Shown here piece by piece: positions 1 to 7,373 of a stretch of DNA of 64,000 bases. The notes beneath the pieces are model-generated. The model had not been told where the DNA came from and did not search any database. It saw only the letters and a program-made list of their open reading frames with translations. The DNA lies in assembly GCF_965139615.1 (NCBI RefSeq), contig NZ_CBCSIQ010000017.1:35323-99322 (forward strand), written 5' to 3'. Every line of letters begins with the position of its first letter. The stretch's first letter is position 1. The translations under genes and the position numbers were made by a program. This DNA is from Kerstersia similis. GTDB lineage: Bacteria; Pseudomonadota; Gammaproteobacteria; Burkholderiales; Burkholderiaceae_B.

Positions 1-1017
1 GTGCCGGCCGCCGGCCGCATTGAAATGCAGGATATGCTGGGCCAGCCGGTCATCCTGGCAGCGCCTGTCCAGCGGGCGGTGACCTTGCCCATGCCGGCGG
101 GATCCATGTACCTCTCCCTGGCGGGCGACACGGCACGGCTGGCCGGCATGCATCCGGATGCACATGCTTTCATGCGCCAGGGTTTGCTGGCGCGGATTTT
201 CCCGGCAAGCAACAGTATTCGCGCCGATGTGACACGGTCAGGTTTCGTACCGAATGTGGAAACGCTGCTGCAGATCCAGCCGGATCTGGTCTGGCAGTGG
301 GGGCATATGGGAGATGATTTGATTGCGCCTTTGCGTGGTGCCGGCCTGCCGGTGGCGGCACTGCTCTATGGCGACGAGGCCCGCACGCGCGAATGGATCC
401 GGCTGATGGGGCAGGCCCTGGGCGCGCAAGACAAGGCGGCGGCGCAATTGGCCTGGCGCACCGATGTCGAACGCCGGATCCGCGCGGTAACGGCCGGCAT
501 TGCCCAGGATCAGCGGCCGCGCGTGATGCTGCTGTCGCGCCATGCGCCGCAGTACACCGTCGCAGGGGGCAGCGGCAATTTCCAGTTCGATGTGGAGCTG
601 GCCGGCGGGCGTAATGTCGCAGCGGCCGTTGGCAATGCCAACATCGTCAATGTCGAGCAGATTCTTGCCTGGAATCCGGAAGTGCTGCTGCTGAATAATT
701 TTGAGCCCGGCCTGACGCCGGCAACGATCTATGCCGATCCGATGCTGGCCGATCTGGATGCCGTGAAGCAGCGTCGTGTTTACAAAATTCCCGCAGCCGG
801 CTACCGCTGGGATCCGCCCAGCCAGGAGTCGCCGCTGTACTGGCAATGGCTGAGCCTGATTCTGCATCCGTCGCGCTTTGATTGGCCTTTGCGTGAGGAA
901 ATTTCCCTGCAGTTGCAGCATTTGTATGGCTACACGGCAACGCCGGAAGATATCGACGAAGTCCTGCATGTGGCTGCCAATGCCGGTGCGCAAGGCTACG
1001 AAAGGTTTGCGCGATGA
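1..1017 (+). CDS. FecB/BtuF-type ABC substrate-binding protein (5' end outside window)
   Basis: Periplasmic binding protein of the cluster that captures metal chelates (ferric siderophore, haem, cobalamin or related oxyanions) for a FecCD permease. The visible 338 residues begin like a mature protein of this family ('DMLGQPVIL', a beta strand followed by 'PVQRAVTLP'). They continue with 'VETLLQIQPDLVWQWG' and a C-terminal lobe 'ILAWNPEVLLLNN', the standard two-lobed TroA-like fold. No signal peptide is visible, and the frame is open at base 1, so the true start and export signal probably lie upstream. The stop overlaps the permease start (ATGA), so it is translationally coupled to the transporter. 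The ligand cannot be read from sequence. Confidence 0.85.
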   Translation: MPAAGRIEMQDMLGQPVILAAPVQRAVTLPMPAGSMYLSLAGDTARLAGMHPDAHAFMRQGLLARIFPASNSIRADVTRSGFVPNVETLLQIQPDLVWQWGHMGDDLIAPLRGAGLPVAALLYGDEARTREWIRLMGQALGAQDKAAAQLAWRTDVERRIRAVTAGIAQDQRPRVMLLSRHAPQYTVAGGSGNFQFDVELAGGRNVAAAVGNANIVNVEQILAWNPEVLLLNNFEPGLTPATIYADPMLADLDAVKQRRVYKIPAAGYRWDPPSQESPLYWQWLSLILHPSRFDWPLREEISLQLQHLYGYTATPEDIDEVLHVAANAGAQGYERFAR

Positions 1018-2111
1018 GTGTTGATGTCGGAATCCGAATCGCAGGAAAACCCGCCGTGGCGCCCCGGCCAACCGGCACACCTGCTGCGGCCGCCTGGATC
1101 TGGCTGCTGCTAGGCGGGCTGTTGCTGGCCATGATGCTGCTGGCCCTGGCGACGGGACGCTATGCCTTGTCTCTGAGCCAGATCGGCGCCATGTTGCTGG
1201 AGCCGGTGCTGCCCGACAGATGGCTGCCGCTGCTGCCGGATATCACGGACATGCAGCGCCGCGTTCTGTGGCAGGTGCGGTTGCCGCGTATCCTGATGGC
1301 GGTGCTGGTCGGCAGCAGCCTGGCCTTGTGCGGGGCGGCATTGCAAGGGGCATTTCGCAACCCGCTGGTCGGGCCGCAGGTGCTGGGCATTTCGTCCGGC
1401 GCGGCACTGGGCGGGTGCCTGGCCATTCTGTTGTTCACCTCGCTGCCGCTCATCATGGGCAGTGCTTTCGCCGGTGGATTGCTGGCAGTTGCGGCGGTGT
1501 ATTACATGGGGCGTTCGCAAGGCCGCACCACCATGCTGATGCTGGTGCTGTCCGGCGTGGTGTGCAGTGCGTTTTTCGCGGCCTTGATTTCGCTGGTAAC
1601 TTACTTCGCAGACACGAATGATTCACTGCCTGCCATTGTGTTCTGGCTGATGGGCAGTTTTGCCACGGCGTCCTATTTCAAGCTGGCAGTGATCGTGGTG
1701 CCGATGCTGGCGGGCAGCCTGTTGCTGTATGCCTTGCGCTTTCGCATCAACATTCTGTCCTTGGGGGATGAGCAGGCCAGTGCGCAAGGGGTGGCGGTGG
1801 AGCCTTTGCGCTGGGGGCTCTTGGCTTGCGTGACGCTGGTGGTCTCCGCCAGTGTGGCCGTCTCCGGCACGGTGGGCTGGGTCGGTCTGGTCGTGCCGCA
1901 TTTTGCACGCATGCTGGTCGGGCCGGATCACCGGGTTCTGTTGCCAGCGTCCGCGCTGGTTGGAGGCAGCTACATGGTGATGGTTGATACCCTGGCGCGC
2001 AGTTTGAGCAGCGCCGAGATTCCGCTGGGTGTGATGACGGCCTTGATCGGCGCTCCGGTATTCGCCTGGCTATTGCGGCGTACACATGCGCGGGGATGGC
2101 GCCATGATTGA
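1014..2111 (+). CDS. FecCD-family ABC transporter permease
   Basis: Inner-membrane permease of 365 residues, usual length for BtuC/FecD proteins, with about ten hydrophobic segments. It carries family hallmarks: 'RLPRILMAVLVGSSLALCGAALQGAFRNPL' region near residues 85-115 (Arg-Leu-Pro-Arg and the Asn-Pro-Leu turn), and 'GTVGWVGLVVPHFAR' near 285-300, the loop that contacts the ATPase. A Pro/Ala-rich N-terminal tail of about 25 residues precedes the first membrane segment. It overlaps the binding-protein stop by 4 bp and the ATPase start by 8 bp, so the three genes form one transcription unit. Confidence 0.93.
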   Translation: MSVDVGIRIAGKPAVAPRPTGTPAAAAWIWLLLGGLLLAMMLLALATGRYALSLSQIGAMLLEPVLPDRWLPLLPDITDMQRRVLWQVRLPRILMAVLVGSSLALCGAALQGAFRNPLVGPQVLGISSGAALGGCLAILLFTSLPLIMGSAFAGGLLAVAAVYYMGRSQGRTTMLMLVLSGVVCSAFFAALISLVTYFADTNDSLPAIVFWLMGSFATASYFKLAVIVVPMLAGSLLLYALRFRINILSLGDEQASAQGVAVEPLRWGLLACVTLVVSASVAVSGTVGWVGLVVPHFARMLVGPDHRVLLPASALVGGSYMVMVDTLARSLSSAEIPLGVMTALIGAPVFAWLLRRTHARGWRHD

Positions 2112-2862
2112 TGTTCGCAATCTTGATGTCCGTGTTGCCGGCCAGGGCCGGACGCTGCTGCGCGGCCTGAACCTGAGTCTGGCGGCAGGTCAGATCATGG
2201 CGGTGCTGGGCCCCAACGGACGCGGCAAGACCACGTTGCTGCGCACCTTGCTGGGCTTGTTGCCGGCAGGCGCGGGGCAGGTGCAGTTGGGCGGCCATGC
2301 GGCCTATGTGCCGCAGCAGGGGGAGTCCATGTTTCCTTACCCTGTGCTGAGCATGGTGGCCATGGGGCGCGCACGCCATCTGCGCTGGTGGCAATCGCCA
2401 GGCAAGGCGGATATGCGCGTGGCAGAGGCTTGCCTGGAGGCGGTCGGCCTGGCAAGCATGGCGCAGTGCAGCTTTCATGAACTGAGCGGCGGGCAAAAGC
2501 AGTTGGTGCACATCGCGCGAGCGATGGCTAGCGCCAGTCCCATCATTGTGCTGGATGAGCCGATGGCGGCGCTGGATTTGCGCAATCAGGATCTCGTGCT
2601 GGGAATCCTGGCGCGGCTGGCACGCGAACAGCAGCTTTGCATCGTTTTTTCCACCCATAGCCCCCAGCACGCGCTGCATATCGCGGATCAGACCTTGCTG
2701 CTCTATCCGGACAGCTGCGAGGCCGGGCCGACCGCGCTGATGTGCGGGCCGGAGCGCTTGGGGCGGGTCTATCAAATGCCCGTGGCCCTGGGGCAGGCGC
2801 AGGACGCGGCAGGGCGGCTGGTGCTGGGTGTGATCCCCTTGTTCCAAGGAGCAGAGGCATGA
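2104..2862 (+). CDS. ABC transporter ATPase (FecE/BtuD type)
   Basis: Cytoplasmic ATPase of 252 residues that powers the FecCD permease. Visible motifs are Walker A 'GPNGRGKTT' (Arg at a position often Ala/Ser/Cys), Q-loop in 'YVPQQGES', signature 'LSGGQKQL', Walker B 'IIVLDEPMAALD' and the H-loop 'STHS'. I chose the ATG at 2104, giving 'MIDVRNLDV', because this is where the nucleotide-binding fold begins. An in-frame ATG at 2086 would only add six residues within the permease gene. The stop overlaps the next start (ATGA), so the downstream unknown proteins are translated with the transporter. Confidence 0.93.
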   Translation: MIDVRNLDVRVAGQGRTLLRGLNLSLAAGQIMAVLGPNGRGKTTLLRTLLGLLPAGAGQVQLGGHAAYVPQQGESMFPYPVLSMVAMGRARHLRWWQSPGKADMRVAEACLEAVGLASMAQCSFHELSGGQKQLVHIARAMASASPIIVLDEPMAALDLRNQDLVLGILARLAREQQLCIVFSTHSPQHALHIADQTLLLYPDSCEAGPTALMCGPERLGRVYQMPVALGQAQDAAGRLVLGVIPLFQGAEA

Positions 2863-3470
2863 AACGTGTGGCCTATCTCAACAGCCGCCAGGGCAGCGGG
2901 CCTGAAGCCCTGACGGGCGGGTCCGCCGCCAGGGTGGAAAATCTTTATCTTTATGACCTGGAAACGGATGCCGCCGGGACTTTGGCCAACTGGCGAGCCC
3001 TGCTGATTCCGGCCAATGCCGATCAGCGCTTCCTGATGACGTTGCGGCCGCAGCTGGAGCAATGGTTGCTGGCAGGCGGCACGATGGTCATCAATGGCCA
3101 TATCGCCTATCCCTTCCTGCGCTGGCTGCAGCCGTTTGAAGTGCAAACCTGTCCAGGGCTGGCGGGTTTGCAGGTTGCACGGGGGGAGCGGCATCCTGTG
3201 TTCGACGGCGTGGACGCGGAGCATCTGACGTATCGCCGGGGCGTGGCGGGTTTTTATGCCCGTGGCGCGAATCCGCCGCCGCCGGACGCCCGGGTGCTCA
3301 ATACGCTGGGCCCGGACAGCCAGCCCATCGACTGGTTGCTGTCCCTGCCAGGAGGCGGTCGTTTGCTGGTGCATTCCGGCAATGATCTCTGGATGTATGC
3401 GAACGGGCAGGACTCCGCGGCGCGTATCGTGCCGCAATTGCTCGCTTGGCTGGCGATGGGAGCAAACTGA
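2859..3470 (+). CDS. Unknown protein, class I amidotransferase-like/ThuA-like fold, transporter-linked
   Basis: I do not recognise a named family for this 203-residue cytoplasmic protein; no signal peptide or membrane segment is present. The order 'ALLIPANADQ', 'LEQWLLAGGTMVINGH' and a late 'GGGRLLVHSGNDLW' resembles the beta-strand/loop order of class I glutamine-amidotransferase-like or ThuA-like domains. The nucleophile-elbow Cys expected in a true amidotransferase is not seen. The start at 2859 has an AAGGA element 8 bases upstream and overlaps the ATPase stop by 4 bp. Its neighbour at 3470 has a similar layout and may be a paralogue. The coupling suggests a role in handling the imported ligand, which is inference only. 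Confidence 0.6.
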   Translation: MKRVAYLNSRQGSGPEALTGGSAARVENLYLYDLETDAAGTLANWRALLIPANADQRFLMTLRPQLEQWLLAGGTMVINGHIAYPFLRWLQPFEVQTCPGLAGLQVARGERHPVFDGVDAEHLTYRRGVAGFYARGANPPPPDARVLNTLGPDSQPIDWLLSLPGGGRLLVHSGNDLWMYANGQDSAARIVPQLLAWLAMGAN

Positions 3471-4141
3471 TGTCATTCCTTTCCGAAATCCGTCCTCTGG
3501 CCGGGCAGGGGCCGCAGCGCGCTCCTGTCATTGCCGCGCTGGATGCCGGCACCTACTACCACCATCGGACATTCCGGACGCCGGCATTGGCGGCGTGCCT
3601 GGATGCCATCGTCTATGTGCGGGATCTCGATGCTGCGGCGCTGGCGTCATGCGATATCTTCATCGTGTCCTGTGCTTCGCCCGTGGACCAGCTGGTGCGT
3701 GTCCGTCGTTTGTTCCACGACTTCTTGCAACAGGGCAAGACGCTGGTTGTCATGGGCGGCAACGGCGCCGAACAATGGCTGGACGGCGTGCAGTATGTGC
3801 ATAGTCCGGTCAATTTCTGGTGGTGGAAAGAGCCAGGTGCCGATTCCGGCCTGCGCCTGGCCGCACCGGAGCACGAGTTGTTCCGCCACATCACGCTGGC
3901 TGATGCCACCTGGCATCAGCATGGCGCGTATCTCCCGCCGCCCGGGGCGGTGTCATTGATCGACAAGGCGGGTGTCGGCTCCGTGCTGTATGACGACTGC
4001 CGTTCAACACCCGGCCGCCTGATCCTGAGCTCGCTGGATCCGATGTACCACCATGGTAGCCACTTCATGCCTGCGACGACGCGTTTTCTGCATGGGTTTC
4101 TACCCTGGCTGAAGCGGCAGTCTCTTCCCATGCGCGAGTAG
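3470..4141 (+). CDS. Unknown protein, amidotransferase-like fold, probable paralogue of the preceding gene
   Basis: A 223-residue soluble protein starting at the ATG at 3470, which shares one base with the preceding stop (TGATG). It shows 'CDIFIVSCASPVDQLVR' (about residues 62-78), then 'LQQGKTLVVMGGNGAEQWL', 'YVHSPVNFWWWKEP' and 'GRLILSSLDPMYHHG'. The 'committed decision then control of a plate of beta strands' order matches GATase1-like domains that lack a clear catalytic triad. The Trp/His-rich stretches (WWW, YHHG, HQHG) are unusual and could bind a metal or aromatic ligand. It has the same operon position as the 2859 gene. Function unknown. Confidence 0.6.
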   Translation: MSFLSEIRPLAGQGPQRAPVIAALDAGTYYHHRTFRTPALAACLDAIVYVRDLDAAALASCDIFIVSCASPVDQLVRVRRLFHDFLQQGKTLVVMGGNGAEQWLDGVQYVHSPVNFWWWKEPGADSGLRLAAPEHELFRHITLADATWHQHGAYLPPPGAVSLIDKAGVGSVLYDDCRSTPGRLILSSLDPMYHHGSHFMPATTRFLHGFLPWLKRQSLPMRE

Positions 4142-4277
4142 TCCCGGCCAGGGGCGTCGTCGTCCATTCCCCTTGTTGCCTGTATCGGGGCCGTGTGCGC
4201 CTGCATGCGTCCCCATGTCGTCTGTCGCTCCGGCGCAGGCTTTTCCCTTGCTGTTTTCCATGTTTCCTGGAGTGTTT

Positions 4278-4838
4278 ATGCAGACCGAAATTTCTGCTGC
4301 CGCCGTTTTCCCCAATGTGTATGTCGTGCAGGTCATGGGGGAAGAAAGCGTGCTGGATATCCCCTTTGACGCTGTCGCCGCCTACCATGGGCAGGGGGCG
4401 CTGGCGATGTTGGCGGTGACCTATATGGGGATGTATGGCGCGTTGGCACGCGTGTCCGGCGATTTGCCCGGCCGTGCAGAGCTGCGAGTCGTGAGCGGCC
4501 ACCCTGGGCCGGGCGTGCGCGATGCCTTCGAGTTCATTGCGCGCGTGGTGACGCGTGGCTGTTATCAGGTGGATACCAGCCTGCCCTGGGCACGGTACAG
4601 TCTGGATGGCGCCCGTTCATACAGCTTCGTTTTGTCCTGCCGTGGGCAGGAGATACGCGCTGTATTGCGCGAGGGCGTGTTGCCGCCGGCATTCTTCGAA
4701 CTGCTTGCGTCGCGGCAGCCGGGGGACGCGGAATCCTTCCGTTTGTTGCGCCGGAAACTCGCCCATGAAATTCTTGTTCAAGCCCCCGAAAAGCTGTTCG
4801 ATTTCACGCTGCTGGAAAGTGCCGGATCCAGCGTCTGA
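4278..4838 (+). CDS. FmdE-like domain protein
   Basis: A 186-residue protein whose middle resembles the FmdE family (subunit-E-like proteins first seen in molybdenum formylmethanofuran dehydrogenase operons). 'YHGQGALAMLAVTYMGMYG' occupies the place of the family's His-Gly-His...Gly-hydrophobic helix. 'SGHPGPGVRDAFEFI' then 'TRGCYQV' matches the Asp-Ala...Gly-Cys segment. The C-terminal zinc ribbon of some FmdE proteins is absent. I chose the ATG at 4278, with a GGAG 6 bases upstream; longer in-frame starts add a low-complexity stretch. The gene lies 136 bp after the two unknown proteins on the same strand. FmdE-like genes often sit near metal or molybdate transport, so it probably serves the same pathway. 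The family call is moderate. Confidence 0.5.
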   Translation: MQTEISAAAVFPNVYVVQVMGEESVLDIPFDAVAAYHGQGALAMLAVTYMGMYGALARVSGDLPGRAELRVVSGHPGPGVRDAFEFIARVVTRGCYQVDTSLPWARYSLDGARSYSFVLSCRGQEIRAVLREGVLPPAFFELLASRQPGDAESFRLLRRKLAHEILVQAPEKLFDFTLLESAGSSV

Positions 4839-5189
4839 GCGGCTTTCAGGCGGTTTTAGAGGCATGCGTCATCCTAGTGCAACGCTGCATGAAAACGGTG
4901 GATTTTGTTTCATATAGTTTCATCTCAGGGAAAGCTGAGAATAACCCTTGAACCATAATGGCAGGACTTCGCTGCTCTTCGGAGCACGAAGCTTGCCGTG
5001 TTTTTCCGCGTCCGCCGGGTGCCGGTGGAATGTTGTCATACCGTATGGGCCGGTGCCTGTTGCACCGCCTATTTTGCAGCAATGTTCGTTCTTCGCTTTC
5101 CGCGCCATGCGTGGACGGAAAGCGGAGCCATGCGCGCGGCCTCCTGGCTGGCGCGACGCGTTTCATGCCTTTATTCCGGTGAGTTGACC
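4839..5189 (+). other. 351-bp intergenic region upstream of gadC
   Basis: No credible gene. It becomes AT-richer around 4895-4965, with a short TCTCAG/CTGAGA inverted repeat near 4924-4940, and is therefore the most likely promoter/leader region for gadC. An open frame continues upstream of gadC from 4998, but it lacks any recognisable domain and is read as leader rather than protein. Confidence 0.5.
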
Positions 5190-6740
5190 ATGACTGATGT
5201 GAAAAAGACAGGTGTCACTGCCAAGCAGCTTTCCTTGCTGGGCTTCTTCTCCATCACTGCTTCCATGGTGATGGCACCCTATGAATATCCCACCTTTGCA
5301 ACCTCAGGCTTCAGCCTGGTGTTCTTCCTGGTGCTGGGCGGTTTGCTCTGGTTTATTCCCGTCGGCCTATGTTCGGCGGAAATGGCAACCGTCAAAGGAT
5401 GGGAAGAGGGCGGTGTATTCACCTGGGTATCCAATACCTTGGGTGAAAAATGGGGGTTTGCCGCGATCATGTTCGGCTACCTGCAGATCGCCGTCGGTTT
5501 CGTGACGATGCTCTACTTTGTGCTCGGCGCGCTTTCCTACATCCTGGCGTGGCCGGCACTGAATCAGGATCCGGTGACCAAAACCATCGGGGCGCTGATC
5601 ATCCTCTGGGCGCTGGCCATTACCCAGTTTGGCGGTACCAAGTACACGGCGCGTATTGCCAAGGTCGGGTTCTTCGGCGGGATCTTGCTGCCGGTCTTCA
5701 TCCTGGTTTGCCTGTCCATCAGCTATCTGATGAGCGGTGCGCCTTTGCAGATCGAGTTCACCTCCGAAACCTTCTTCCCGGATCTGACCCAACTGGGCAC
5801 GCTGGTGGTGTTCGTGGCCTTCATCCTGAGCTACATGGGGGTGGAAGCATCGGCGACGCACGTCAATGAAATGGCCAATCCCGGCCGGGATTATCCGCTG
5901 GCAATTTTCATCCTGATGATTGCGGCCATTCTGCTCAGCTCGATCGGCGGCCTGTCTGTTGCAGCCGTGATCCCGCTGGACAAGATCAACCTGTCCGCCG
6001 GTGTGGTGCAAACCTTTGAAGTGCTGATCCTGCATCATGGCCCCAACCTGGAATGGGCGGTGCGTGGTGTTGCTGCGCTGCTGGTGCTGGGCGTGCTGGC
6101 TGAAATCGCTTCCTGGATCGTTGGCCCGTCGCGTGGTCTGTTCGTGGCAGCACAGCGCGGCATTCTGCCTGCCGGCCTGGCCAAAGTGAACAAGAACCAG
6201 GTGCCGGTCAATCTGGTGATCACGCAATTGCTGATCTCCACCGTGGCCATCATCGTGCTGACCAACGTTGGCGGCGGCAACAACATGTCCTTCCTGGTTG
6301 CCATGTCTCTGACAGTGGTGATTTACCTGAGCAGCTATTTCATGCTGTTCCTGGGTTACATCCAACTGATTCGCAAGCAAGGCAACCTGGAGCGTGGTTT
6401 CTCGGTTCCTGGCGGCAAGGGCTTCAAGCTGATCATGGCCATCGTCGGTTTCGTGGTCTCGGTGTTCGCTTTCTGCATCTCCTTTGTTCCGCCCAGCACG
6501 CTGCCGTCGGCTGCGGATGGGAAGATCTACGTGACGCTGCTGGCGGTAAGCTTCATCGTGGTGTTCCTGGTGCCGTTCGTGATCTATGCCCTGCATAACA
6601 AGCATGGCAAGAAGCTGAGTGTGAAGTTGGTGCCGGTGACGACCGATAACGCGCCGGATGGGCACTTCTTCATCCGTCCGCGTGGCCGTGCAACGCACCA
6701 TCTGGTTCCGGATGATTCACAGCCGCAAGACAAGAGCTGA
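5190..6740 (+). CDS. gadC: GadC-type glutamate:GABA antiporter
   Basis: Inner-membrane APC-superfamily exchanger of 516 residues (E. coli GadC has 511) that imports glutamate and exports GABA to consume cytosolic protons under acid stress. About twelve hydrophobic segments are visible. The C-terminus 'NAPDGHFFIRPRGRATHHLV' closely matches the C-terminal plug of E. coli GadC, which closes the channel at neutral pH. Start at 5190 'MTDVKKTGVTAKQLSLLGFF' fits the family; the frame extends to 4998 but without family character. No glutamate decarboxylase (gadB) is adjacent, which is odd because the antiporter needs one. A Lys/Orn/Arg decarboxylase occurs 25 kb away. Confidence 0.92.
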   Translation: MTDVKKTGVTAKQLSLLGFFSITASMVMAPYEYPTFATSGFSLVFFLVLGGLLWFIPVGLCSAEMATVKGWEEGGVFTWVSNTLGEKWGFAAIMFGYLQIAVGFVTMLYFVLGALSYILAWPALNQDPVTKTIGALIILWALAITQFGGTKYTARIAKVGFFGGILLPVFILVCLSISYLMSGAPLQIEFTSETFFPDLTQLGTLVVFVAFILSYMGVEASATHVNEMANPGRDYPLAIFILMIAAILLSSIGGLSVAAVIPLDKINLSAGVVQTFEVLILHHGPNLEWAVRGVAALLVLGVLAEIASWIVGPSRGLFVAAQRGILPAGLAKVNKNQVPVNLVITQLLISTVAIIVLTNVGGGNNMSFLVAMSLTVVIYLSSYFMLFLGYIQLIRKQGNLERGFSVPGGKGFKLIMAIVGFVVSVFAFCISFVPPSTLPSAADGKIYVTLLAVSFIVVFLVPFVIYALHNKHGKKLSVKLVPVTTDNAPDGHFFIRPRGRATHHLVPDDSQPQDKS

Positions 6741-6764
6741 TAGTTTCTGATCTTCTGCGGGCTG

Positions 6765-6812
6765 CGGCTGCGGAGACTCCCGATACAGGGAGGATCCGCA
6801 GCCGTTCTGTTT
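6765..6812 (+). terminator. Rho-independent terminator after gadC
   Basis: Perfect 10-bp stem CGGCTGCGGA (6765-6774) / TCCGCAGCCG (6795-6804) with an inner CTCCC/GGGAG stem, followed by TTCTGTTTG. It lies 24 bp after the gadC stop and between gadC and the convergent small gene at 6857, so it may serve both. Confidence 0.75.
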
Positions 6813-6856
6813 GTGGTGCGTGGCAGGTCTGGCCCTGCGATGCAGCCGGGGGGCGA

Positions 6857-7108
6857 TCAATCGGGTTGCTCGGCTTGCCAGGGGGCCGGCTTGAAGAACG
6901 GTTCGCGTGACAGCAGCCGTACACCGGCGGGCGTGCTTTCCACGATGCGGCGTTCTCCGTCTTCGATCAGCAGCTCGAGCTGATAGCCGTCGGCAAGGGG
7001 GAAGCGGCTGGCAATGTCGGCAATGGCATCGCGCGACCAGGATACTGCCGATTCAAAATGTCCCAGCAGCTTGCCGTGACGCTGGATGATAAGGCGATAA
7101 GTGTGCAT
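6857..7108 (-). CDS. Small conserved hypothetical protein
   Basis: An 83-residue soluble protein starting 'MHTYRLIIQRHGKLLGHFES'. It has no Cys, no signal peptide and a mixed alpha/beta pattern ('GYQLELLIEDGERRIVES'). Codon use and amino-acid composition look like a real gene, and I have the impression that similar small proteins occur in related Burkholderiales, but I cannot name a family. It stands alone, convergent with gadC and divergent from the MocR regulator. Function unknown. Confidence 0.6.
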   Translation of the reverse strand: MHTYRLIIQRHGKLLGHFESAVSWSRDAIADIASRFPLADGYQLELLIEDGERRIVESTPAGVRLLSREPFFKPAPWQAEQPD

Positions 7109-7373
7109 GAAGGATCCCGGAATAAGCGATCAAAAAGGCCGATGCCTGCCGTGTGGCAACTGTGCGTGGTCTGGTTTTCGATGATGGCGGGAGGGCGCAG
7201 CCGCCTGGCGCGTGCCGGTCGGCACGCCGTCGGCCAAGGCCGGCGCAGGGTAAATATCGTTCACGGCGCCATCCCTGGGGGCAGAGTGTCAAGAACCATC
7301 AACGCGTGGCGGGCCAAATGACAGGTTCTTATAAAATCATCTTGTGCCAAATTATATATTGTCATAGGTCAAA
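7109..7373 (+). promoter_or_regulatory. Divergent intergenic region with AT-rich promoter block
   Basis: 265 bp between the divergent small hypothetical gene and the MocR regulator. The last 50 bases (about 7325-7373) are strikingly AT-rich for this genome, with a TATATT element near 7350. This is the probable regulator promoter and, since MocR proteins usually autoregulate, the probable binding region. The rest shows nothing recognisable. Confidence 0.4.
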
